In this document: one piece after another, positions 1-4,990 of the stretch | Position numbering within the stretch: the stretch's first letter is position 1 | Layout of the letters: every line of letters begins with the position of its first letter | NCBI GenBank assembly: GCA_030632545.1 | Contig: DAOVUO010000076.1 | Location: 1-8,847, forward strand | Direction: 5' to 3' | Length of the DNA stretch: 8,847 bases | From: Bacteroidales bacterium | GTDB taxonomy: Bacteria; Bacteroidota; Bacteroidia; Bacteroidales; DYOH01 | Made by a program: the position numbers and the translations under genes | Notes under the pieces: model-generated | Seen by the model: only the letters and a program-made list of their open reading frames with translations | What the model was told of the DNA's origin: nothing | Databases searched by the model: none

Positions 1-1
1 T

Positions 2-94
2 ATCATTAATTTAATCGAAGATGAATTTTTTAATGAAAAAAGATGGAAGCTATTTTTAGGCGATATTAAGGCTACTGAATCAAGATTGAGATAA
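2..94 (+). CDS. C-terminal end of an unidentified protein (partial)
   Basis: The frame is open from the left edge for 30 codons and ends at TAA 92-94. The visible tail is charged and mixed, with the pattern DEFFNEKRWKLFLGDIK near its middle. That looks like a protein rather than chance, and the other two plus frames hit stops early. No family can be named from so short a piece. The gene's start and most of its body lie outside the window. It converges on the minus-strand tRNA, with about 80 bases between them. Confidence 0.4.
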   Translation: MINLIEDEFFNEKRWKLFLGDIKATESRLR

Positions 95-175
95 ATATTT
101 TCTGTAAGTATAAATCAAGGTATAAAACAAAAAAGCACCTACCACCTCATTGCGATAAATACCTTTATATCAATG

Positions 176-249
176 TGGAGCATATCGGAATCGAACCGAT
201 GACCTCTTGACTGCCAGTCAAGCACTCTAGCCAACTGAGCTAATGCCCC
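176..249 (-). tRNA. tRNA-Ala (anticodon GGC)
   Basis: Read on the minus strand this 74-nt segment folds as a standard cloverleaf. The acceptor arms GGGGCAT and ATGCTCC pair with a G3-U70 wobble, the main identity element for alanyl-tRNA synthetase. The anticodon stem CTTGA/TCAAG encloses the loop CTGGCAG, placing anticodon GGC at plus positions 213-215, which reads GCC and GCU codons. The T arm is ATCGG-TTCGATT-CCGAT. The discriminator base is A. The next bases are CATTG, so the CCA tail is not encoded and must be added after transcription. Confidence 0.96.
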
Positions 250-265
250 ATATTGTTTTACATCG

Positions 266-295
266 CAAATATATAAATATTTTTGAGACTTCAAA
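266..295 (-). promoter_or_regulatory. Promoter of tRNA-Ala, Bacteroidota type
   Basis: On the minus strand a -33 element TTTG (plus 292-295, read as CAAA) is followed after 18 bases by a perfect -7 box TATATTTG (plus 266-273), matching TA-N2-TTTG. The predicted start is around 258-261, about ten bases before the mature 5' end of the tRNA. It is divergent from the blaI promoter. Confidence 0.7.
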
Positions 296-317
296 TACGG
301 CCACAATAAAACATTCA

Positions 318-377
318 ACTAAACAAATCGTTATAAAACTAAAGAAATAGTTGTGAAACTAAATTATTAGTTATACA
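318..377 (+). promoter_or_regulatory. Three phased 20-bp operator-like repeats before blaI
   Basis: Three tandem 20-bp units start at 318, 338 and 358. Each opens with a 14-bp core: ACTAAACAAATCGT, ACTAAAGAAATAGT and ACTAAATTATTAGT. The second and third cores are inverted repeats (ACTA-N6-TAGT and ACTAA-N4-TTAGT); the first has a degenerate right half. The third unit fills the space between the -33 and -7 elements of the blaI promoter. BlaI/MecI repressors bind short palindromes as dimers and usually repress their own gene, so this is the obvious BlaI operator. The binding role is inferred from position, symmetry and family. Confidence 0.7.
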
Positions 378-381
378 TTTG
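351..381 (+). promoter_or_regulatory. blaI promoter, predicting a leaderless mRNA
   Basis: A -33 TTG at 351-353 is followed after 20 bases by a perfect -7 box TACATTTG at 374-381. In Bacteroidota, transcription starts a few bases after the -7 box, here about 385-388. That falls on or next to the blaI ATG at 386, leaving essentially no 5' leader. The -33 element overlaps the end of operator core 2 and the -7 box overlaps the tail of repeat 3. Confidence 0.7.
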
Positions 382-385
382 CACT

Positions 386-739
386 ATGGAAACATTAACA
401 AAAGCAGAAGAAAAACTTATGCACCTATTATGGTCAACGGAAAAGGCATTCGTTAAAGACCTAATTGAAAAAATGGAAGAGCCTAAGCCTAATTACAATA
501 CGGTTTCAACAATTATTAGGATATTAGAGAGAAAAGGTTTTGTGGGTCATGAATCTTTTGGTAAAACACATCAATACTATCCAATAGTATCAAAATCATC
601 ATACAAAAAATTCATTGTAAAGAGAATGGTGAAAGACTATTTTGAAAATTCTTACGAAAATGTGGTGTCATTTTTAATCAAAGATGATGAACTAAGTGAA
701 AAAGAGATTCAGGAAATTAAAAAAATGATTGATAAATAA
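386..739 (+). CDS. blaI: BlaI/MecI/CopY-family transcriptional repressor
   Basis: This is a 117-residue winged-helix repressor of the BlaI/MecI type, close to the usual family length of about 120. The N-terminus METLTKAEEKLMHLLW is the family's first helix. The recognition-helix region PNYNTVSTIIRILERKGFV (about residues 34-52) carries the conserved YNTV-T-I--L--KG pattern, followed by the wing (residues 53-65). The remaining C-terminal part is the usual dimerisation and cleavage region. These dimers repress their own operon until a partner M56 membrane peptidase signals, after which the repressor is cleaved or lost. The partner gene follows 10 bases downstream, and the promoter carries three palindromic repeats. 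The ATG at 386 is chosen because it gives the canonical N-terminus. The regulated compound is unknown; nothing here points to beta-lactams. Confidence 0.92.
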   Translation: METLTKAEEKLMHLLWSTEKAFVKDLIEKMEEPKPNYNTVSTIIRILERKGFVGHESFGKTHQYYPIVSKSSYKKFIVKRMVKDYFENSYENVVSFLIKDDELSEKEIQEIKKMIDK

Positions 740-749
740 TAAATTTGTA

Positions 750-2060
750 ATGAGTTCAGGATTAATTCTATATCTAATTTTTGTAACAATATATTTAAAT
801 GTGCTTTTTTTAGCCCATAGATATATTTTTACTAAGTACAGCTTCCTTAAATGGGATAGAATGTACTTTATGGGTATAGTTGTATTCTCGTTTGCACTAC
901 CTTTTTTGCCTGTTCCAAGAATGTTTGAGATTTCGGCTCAGCAGGTGGCTCTAAATCATATTTTAGAAAGAATTAGTTTTTCCAATGGCATGATTACTGT
1001 CCAAGCAAACGAATCATTTTTTAGTGTTTTAAAATGGACATACTACATAAGTATTGCCTACAGTATTGGATTTACCTTTAAATCTGTGAAATTTTTATTT
1101 GAGTTATTTCAAATAGTAAAAATCTCTCGAAATTCTGTTAAATCTGAAATTCAGGGGATTAAAGTATATGTTACGAATCAAGAAGAAATGGCTTTTACTT
1201 TTTTTAATAAAATTTATATTTCCAAAAGATTTATTGAACTAGAAAATCATCAGCAGGAAAAAATACTGAAACACGAAAGTGTTCACAAAAAACAAGGCCA
1301 TTCTATTGATATTATGATTGCTGAATTAGCTGGAATTATTCTATGGTTTAATCCATTAAACAAAACTATATTACACACAATCAAGTCTGTACATGAATTT
1401 TTAGCTGATGAAGCCACAATTGAAGTACATAATAAAAAAGAGTATATGCAATTGCTATTGAAACTTGCAATTAAAGATGAAAAATTGAGTACAGTGAGTT
1501 ATTTTGCTCGATTAAATTTGAGAAAAAGAATTAGTATTATGCAAAGACTGGGCAATGCTCAACGATTCAAGCGCTTGTTTTTAAGCTCTTTACCAGTGCT
1601 GGTTTTCTTATTCTTTAGTTTAAGCATTAGTAATCAGTTTTTAATAGCAAATCCACTATTTACATATAGTAAATTTATAAATCCGTTTGGAAATGAATGT
1701 AAAATTGTAGTGCCTTATTTTAAGCTCGAGCTAAATAATCAGCATTACAAATATAGTCACGAAAAACTGGCTGTTGAACTTCCCGACTTTACTCCCATTT
1801 TTGCTGTTGCCGATGCCAAAGTTATAGGACATAGCATAATAGACAATTGGGGGGTAGAAGAGCATTCAATTGAATTACAAACTTATGAATATAATTTTGT
1901 TGTAGAAGGTATTGAAAAATGTATTGTAGATGTTAATATGTTTGTAAAACAAGGTGATACAATTGGTTACACTGGCAAAACTGCGCTCTATCCGACTGTG
2001 AAATTTACAGTCTATAAAAATGGCAAAACTATTCCACCTCAATCACTTATGAAATTTTAG
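750..2060 (+). CDS. M56-family sensor peptidase with a degenerate M23-like periplasmic domain
   Basis: This is a BlaR1-like membrane metallopeptidase of 436 residues. Hydrophobic segments lie at about residues 4-24, 38-55, 93-112 and 279-297. Between the third and fourth is the cytoplasmic protease core, with the zinc motif HESVH (175-179) and downstream HEFLADE (215-221), both standard for M56. The segment after the last membrane helix (about 310-433) resembles a LytM/M23 fold: TPIFAVADAKVIG, then FVKQGDTIGYTGK, ending VYKNGKTIPPQSLM. Its metal ligands are mostly gone: H-x-G-x-D reads HEKLA (337-341) and the H-x-H-x-E site reads TVKFT (416-420). It is therefore probably a binding or sensing domain. 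No penicillin-binding domain is present. An in-frame TTG at 729 would overlap blaI; the ATG at 750 gives a normal M56 start. The stop lies 4 bases before the next gene, implying one mRNA. Confidence 0.88.
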   Translation: MSSGLILYLIFVTIYLNVLFLAHRYIFTKYSFLKWDRMYFMGIVVFSFALPFLPVPRMFEISAQQVALNHILERISFSNGMITVQANESFFSVLKWTYYISIAYSIGFTFKSVKFLFELFQIVKISRNSVKSEIQGIKVYVTNQEEMAFTFFNKIYISKRFIELENHQQEKILKHESVHKKQGHSIDIMIAELAGIILWFNPLNKTILHTIKSVHEFLADEATIEVHNKKEYMQLLLKLAIKDEKLSTVSYFARLNLRKRISIMQRLGNAQRFKRLFLSSLPVLVFLFFSLSISNQFLIANPLFTYSKFINPFGNECKIVVPYFKLELNNQHYKYSHEKLAVELPDFTPIFAVADAKVIGHSIIDNWGVEEHSIELQTYEYNFVVEGIEKCIVDVNMFVKQGDTIGYTGKTALYPTVKFTVYKNGKTIPPQSLMKF

Positions 2061-2064
2061 AACT

Positions 2065-2730
2065 ATGCTACCAAAAAAAGACCCAAATATTGATTTGGAA
2101 AAACATAGAATACTCTTTTTTAAAATAGGGCTGATAAGTGCATTATTAATTACCCTAGTTGCCCTTGAATGGTCTGGTTCTGCGACAGCTATAAGTTATT
2201 ATTCAATGGCGGATGCAGATATTGAAGTTGAGTATTTGCCTCCAAATACGGTTACTAAAAAAGAAATACCAAAACCTAAAATGCAAAATTTCAAGATTTT
2301 TCAAACAGATGATTTTTCTGAAAATGAAGAGTTTGAGCCTGTAGATAATGGAATGGAAAGTAATGATGTTATTGGATTTAATCTTTTAGAACCAGAGGAA
2401 TCCGACGATAAAGATATAATTATTCACTTTCCGCCTGTTAGTCCTGAATTTCCGGGTGGGGAAAAGAATTTACGCAAATTTATTGCTCATAACATTAATT
2501 ATCCTCAAATGGCAATCGAAAATCAAATTGAAGGAAAAGTTTTTGTTCGTTTTGTAATAAACTATAATGGCGAAATAAAAAATACGAAAGTTATTAGGTC
2601 AATAGATAGCTTGCTAGATAACGAGGCACTTCGTGTTGTAAACCTTTTGCCAAAGTGGAAACCAGGTCTGAATAATGGTAAACCAATAAATGTTAGTTAT
2701 ACATTACCTGTAACTTTCAGATTACAATAA
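2065..2730 (+). CDS. TonB-family energy transducer (paralogue 1)
   Basis: This 221-residue protein has the standard Bacteroidota TonB layout. A short cytoplasmic N-terminus carries the pattern DLEKHRILFFKIG, a single membrane helix spans about residues 16-36 and ends in LEW, a linker runs over about 40-125, and a TonB C-terminal domain covers 127-221. The C-terminal domain shows FPGGE, NYP (145-147), GKVFVRFVI and the WKPG turn (198-201). TonB proteins couple ExbB/ExbD proton-motive force to outer-membrane receptors. The linker is acidic and lacks a polyproline run, unlike paralogue 2. The gene starts 4 bases after the M56 stop, so it is probably translationally coupled and under BlaI control. 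Its receptor partner is not in the window; it might instead take part in sensing with the M56 protein. Confidence 0.88.
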   Translation: MLPKKDPNIDLEKHRILFFKIGLISALLITLVALEWSGSATAISYYSMADADIEVEYLPPNTVTKKEIPKPKMQNFKIFQTDDFSENEEFEPVDNGMESNDVIGFNLLEPEESDDKDIIIHFPPVSPEFPGGEKNLRKFIAHNINYPQMAIENQIEGKVFVRFVINYNGEIKNTKVIRSIDSLLDNEALRVVNLLPKWKPGLNNGKPINVSYTLPVTFRLQ

Positions 2731-2765
2731 TTTAAAAAATAGCTATTAATTAACAGAAATATTTA

Positions 2766-2773
2766 TATTTTAG
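2766..2773 (+). promoter_or_regulatory. Possible internal promoter for the second tonB gene
   Basis: TATTTTAG matches the TA-N2-TTTG -7 box except at one position. It would start transcription near 2778, about 30 bases before the ATG at 2811. No TTG lies at the -33 distance, so it is weak at best. A small inverted repeat (GTTGAA at 2777-2782, TTCAAC at 2790-2795) falls in the predicted leader. No terminator separates this gene from the previous one, so readthrough is equally likely. Confidence 0.3.
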
Positions 2774-2810
2774 CACGTTGAAAATTGAATTCAACACAAA
2801 TCGCAATAAG

Positions 2811-3488
2811 ATGATTAAAAAGAAAACAGAACAAGCAGATTTAGAGGGTTACAGAGGTTTGTTTATTAAAGTTGGGTACATAGTGGCTCTTGGAGCTATT
2901 TTACTCGCTTTTGAATGGACAACATCTGCTGAAAAAGCCTCTAGTTTAGGAACAACTGCCGATATGCAGGCAGAAGAAGAAATCGTTCCAATTACACGTC
3001 AGGATGTTAAACCTCCACCTCCTCCGCCACCACAAGAGCAAGTGGCCGATGTTTTGAATTTAGCAGACGACGATGCAGAGCTTGAAGAAGAGGCAGATGC
3101 AATGAGTTCTGAAGCAGATGAAAACACTATGATTGAAATTCAAGAGTTACCTAGTAACGAAGTTGAAGAAGAAGAAGTGTTTTTTGTTGTTGAAGAAATG
3201 CCCCTATTTCCTGGTGGTGAAAGAGGATTAAAGAAATGGATTGCACAAAAAGTAAAATACCCTGCTATTGCTCGTGAAAACGATATTCAAGGTAAAGTAT
3301 TTGTCCGTTTTGTTGTAACATCTAGTGGTAAAGTTGATAAAGTTCAAATTATCCGTGGTGTTGACCCTTTACTTGATGCAGAATCTGTTCGTGTAGTTAA
3401 ATCTCTTCCTAGATGGAAACCTGGAATGCAACGAGGTAAGCCAGTTAGTGTGTGGTACACAGTGCCTATTAATTTTAAATTACAGTAA
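2811..3488 (+). CDS. TonB-family energy transducer with polyproline linker (paralogue 2)
   Basis: A 225-residue TonB homologue. The N-terminus has DLEGYRGLFIKVG and a membrane helix at about 17-36 ending in FEW, the Bacteroidota TonB signature. The linker holds seven consecutive prolines (68-74), then a strongly acidic stretch (about 80-122, many Glu and Asp). The TonB C-terminal domain spans about 130-225, with FPGGE, KYP, GKVFVRFVV, RWKPG and WYTVPINF. The longest open frame begins at a TTG (2778), but the ATG at 2811 is preferred: from there the first 22 residues align without gaps to paralogue 1, including the DLE--R--F-K-G pattern. It follows paralogue 1 by 80 bases with no terminator between, and a strong terminator begins 11 bases after its stop. 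The role is presumably energy coupling at the outer membrane; the receptor is unknown. Confidence 0.9.
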   Translation: MIKKKTEQADLEGYRGLFIKVGYIVALGAILLAFEWTTSAEKASSLGTTADMQAEEEIVPITRQDVKPPPPPPPQEQVADVLNLADDDAELEEEADAMSSEADENTMIEIQELPSNEVEEEEVFFVVEEMPLFPGGERGLKKWIAQKVKYPAIARENDIQGKVFVRFVVTSSGKVDKVQIIRGVDPLLDAESVRVVKSLPRWKPGMQRGKPVSVWYTVPINFKLQ

Positions 3489-3499
3489 AACATATTTCA

Positions 3500-3536
3500 A
3501 AGCCTGCAAATAATCCTTAATTGCAGGCTTTTTTTA
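3500..3536 (+). terminator. Intrinsic terminator closing the blaI-tonB cluster
   Basis: A perfect 11-bp stem (AAAGCCTGCAA at 3500-3510, TTGCAGGCTTT at 3522-3532) encloses an 11-base loop. A run of seven T at 3530-3536 completes it. It lies 11 bases after the stop of the second tonB gene and only 20 bases before the next ATG, so it separates two transcription units unless readthrough occurs. Confidence 0.93.
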
Positions 3537-3541
3537 TAATT

Positions 3542-3549
3542 TAATTTTT
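3542..3549 (+). promoter_or_regulatory. Weak candidate -7 box for the tandem TonB-domain gene
   Basis: TAATTTTT matches seven of the bases wanted by TA-N2-TTTG, lacking the final G. TTG at 3522-3524 lies 17 bases upstream, somewhat short, and inside the terminator stem. If used, the start would fall near 3553-3556, at the ATG. The alternative is partial readthrough of the terminator. Confidence 0.25.
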
Positions 3550-3555
3550 ATACCC

Positions 3556-4302
3556 ATGAAAAAATTGTTATTCAGTTTAGCAGTAATGCTATTGTTGTGC
3601 CCTGCCCAAAATTTTGCACAAGAACAAAAAGAAGAGATTTTTTATAAATCTGATGTAATGCCTCAATTCCCAGGCAATGAAAATGGAATAAGAAAATTTA
3701 TTGCTACAAACACCAAATATCCTGAGCTTGCAAGAGAAAATAATATTGAAGGAAAAGTTTTTATTAGATTTGTAGTTTCAAAAACAGGGAAAGTTATTAA
3801 TACATCAATAATTCGTAGTATTGATCCAATTATTGATGCAGAAGCTTTACGAGTGGTAAATTTACTCCCCGACTGGAAGCCTGGCTTAATAAACAATAAG
3901 CCAGTTAATGTATGGTACACAATACCTGTAAATTTTAGTCTGTCTAAAAATAATACAGAACAGCTTGATGAGGAGGTAGTAGAGCATGATATGGAAATTT
4001 TCTTTATAGTTGAAGAAATGCCTCAATTCCCTGGTGGTGAGGATAGTTTGAAAATGTTTATTGCCAAAAACACTAATTATCCTAAAGAAGCGGCTAATAT
4101 CAACATACAAGGCAAAATATATATTCGTTTTGTAGTTACTTCAACTGGCGAAATTGATAAAGTAAGCGTAATACGTGGTGTAGATCCCATACTAGACAAG
4201 GAAGCTATTCGTGTTGTGAAATTGCTCCCAAAATGGATTCCTGGTAAACAAAGAGGAAAAGCTGTAAATGTATGGTATACTGTTCCAATAGAATTTAAGT
4301 AG
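3556..4302 (+). CDS. Secreted protein of two tandem TonB C-terminal domains
   Basis: A 248-residue protein with a type I signal peptide (about residues 1-21, MKKLLFSLAVMLLLC with probable cleavage after A21) and no membrane anchor. The rest is two TonB C-terminal domains: A at about 36-129 and B at about 156-247, joined by an acidic linker (130-155). Both have FPG, a YP pair, GK-(F/Y)IRFVV, RVV-LLP-W-PG and NVWYT-P. Domain A resembles paralogue 1 (shared IRSID, VVNLLP, WKPGL). Domain B and the linker before it resemble paralogue 2 (shared FF-VEEMP, IRGVDP, QRGK, WYTVPI). With no transmembrane helix it cannot contact ExbB/ExbD and so cannot be a classical energy transducer. It may be a periplasmic binding partner or competitor, which is inference. 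It starts 20 bases after a strong terminator. Confidence 0.85.
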   Translation: MKKLLFSLAVMLLLCPAQNFAQEQKEEIFYKSDVMPQFPGNENGIRKFIATNTKYPELARENNIEGKVFIRFVVSKTGKVINTSIIRSIDPIIDAEALRVVNLLPDWKPGLINNKPVNVWYTIPVNFSLSKNNTEQLDEEVVEHDMEIFFIVEEMPQFPGGEDSLKMFIAKNTNYPKEAANINIQGKIYIRFVVTSTGEIDKVSVIRGVDPILDKEAIRVVKLLPKWIPGKQRGKAVNVWYTVPIEFK

Positions 4303-4574
4303 AATAGCACTTAGCTAATACGAAATAAAATTTTAGTCACAGCTTATCCCAAACATCTAAAAATATACGAATTATACGGATGAGCTTTTTGTAATTGTCC
4401 CAAAAAAAAACGAGACCAAATTAAAAGTCTTTAGGCATAATTTGAATACAATTTCTCAAAAAGAGTTAATGGATTAAGTCACAGGCAGTTAGAAGTAGGC
4501 GCTATTGAGGTATTAAAACACCGAGATACTCTTCGCGATACAAGTGTATGACAATAAGATGTTTGCACATATTT

Positions 4575-4610
4575 AAATACTGCACAAGTAAAACTTGTAG
4601 TATTTTTTTT
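4575..4610 (+). terminator. Orphan intrinsic terminator
   Basis: The stem is AAATACT (4575-4581) with AGTATTT (4599-4605), and ACAAGT (4584-4589) with ACTTGT (4593-4598). There is a 2-base bulge (GC) on the left and an AAA loop. Uninterrupted T runs from 4603 to 4610. The T run is on the plus-strand 3' side only, so it ends rightward transcripts. The nearest upstream stop codon is about 270 bases away. Confidence 0.8.
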
Positions 4611-4626
4611 ATCAATATCAAATATT

Positions 4627-4634
4627 TACTTTTG
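4627..4634 (+). promoter_or_regulatory. Candidate -7 promoter box after the orphan terminator
   Basis: TACTTTTG is a perfect TA-N2-TTTG match followed by CA. No TTG lies at the expected distance (the nearest, 4595-4597, is 29 bases away), so only the -7 half supports it. It would start a rightward transcript near 4640, giving a leader of about 350 bases for the lipoprotein gene. Confidence 0.3.
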
Positions 4635-4769
4635 CATAATATAAGATATGCTGTTCAATTTAGTGTATTATACTAAGCAGCTAGGAATTTTGTAATAAAA
4701 ACAAAGTATATTAATTACAATTACTAAAAGCGTATAGATACAAACACACAAAGGCATGATTTAATACTT

Positions 4770-4784
4770 CTCCGATGTTCGGGG
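4770..4784 (+). repeat. Small hairpin repeat, copy 1
   Basis: CTCCGATGTTCGGGG forms a 6-bp stem with a TGT loop, including one G-U pair (T4771 with G4783). It shares the 12-mer CCGATGTTCGGG (4772-4783) with copy 2 at 4949-4963. It is followed by CAGGCAG. Confidence 0.6.
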
Positions 4785-4856
4785 CAGGCAGTTAAGTTTC
4801 GAGTGCTAAGTTTTAAGTTAAAATGCTGAATATCTAGCAGTTATGCTTAATAAATA

Positions 4857-4864
4857 TATTTTTG
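4857..4864 (+). promoter_or_regulatory. Candidate promoter of the lipoprotein-hflX pair
   Basis: TATTTTTG is a perfect -7 box (TA-N2-TTTG) followed by CA, as in the better promoters of this window. No clear -33 TTG is present at 19-21 bases. A start near 4869 would give a leader of about 120 bases containing the second hairpin repeat just before the gene. Confidence 0.45.
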
Positions 4865-4948
4865 CAAATAATTATCATTCAATGTCTTACAAAAATTAAA
4901 CGAATCATTGATGATTAAAACTAAATACAAAATATTAATTCGTGCATT

Positions 4949-4963
4949 TCCCGATGTTCGGGA
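4949..4963 (+). repeat. Small hairpin repeat, copy 2, before the lipoprotein gene
   Basis: TCCCGATGTTCGGGA is a perfect 6-bp stem with a TGT loop. It ends 27 bases before the chosen ATG at 4991 and within the predicted leader, so it could affect translation or simply be a dispersed palindromic element. Confidence 0.65.
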
Positions 4964-4990
4964 CAAACTGTGGCTAAAAAAAATAAACAC

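Larger units (their letters stand above)
4303..4969. other. 667-base gene-free stretch with regulatory debris
   Basis: No convincing gene is visible in any frame. The longest suggestive piece is a stop-to-stop frame of 36 codons without a start codon (4441-4551). A 15-codon frame, 4648-4695, follows a -7-like box but is too short to call. The stretch does hold a clear terminator (4575-4610), two TA-N2-TTTG boxes (4627 and 4857) and two copies of a CCGATGTTCGGG hairpin (4770 and 4949). The terminator lies far from any stop codon, so the first half may be a decayed gene or encode a small RNA. Confidence 0.6.

Noticed and set aside
117..165. Terminator for the tRNA (AAGGTAT at 117-123 and ATACCTT at 159-165, with an A/T-rich run)
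   Set aside because: The arms are only 7 bp with a 35-base gap, and the T-rich run on the minus strand lies inside the loop rather than after the stem.
176..249. Reading the tRNA as tRNA-Gly (GCC visible on the plus strand)
   Set aside because: The tRNA is on the minus strand, where the anticodon is GGC; the G3-U70 pair also marks alanine.
750..2060. Beta-lactam sensor BlaR1/MecR1
   Set aside because: There is no C-terminal penicillin-binding domain with S-x-x-K and K-T-G motifs, and no beta-lactamase or PBP gene nearby.
3556..3621. Lipoprotein signal on the tandem TonB-domain protein (Cys15 after LLL)
   Set aside because: The residue before Cys is Leu, which does not fit a lipobox; a type I cleavage after A21 fits better.
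3663..4310. Long reverse-strand open frames opposite the tandem TonB-domain gene, and similar ones opposite the lipoprotein gene and hflX
   Set aside because: They lie wholly or almost wholly opposite strongly supported genes, have no promoter or recognisable domain, and the first and third translate the same repeated TonB-domain DNA backwards.
4441..4551. Possible fragment of a tyrosine recombinase (open stretch with L-x-H and a D-T-S-V ending)
   Set aside because: It is 36 codons with no start codon, the spacing to the would-be catalytic tyrosine is off and needs a frame change, and no other integrase motif is near.
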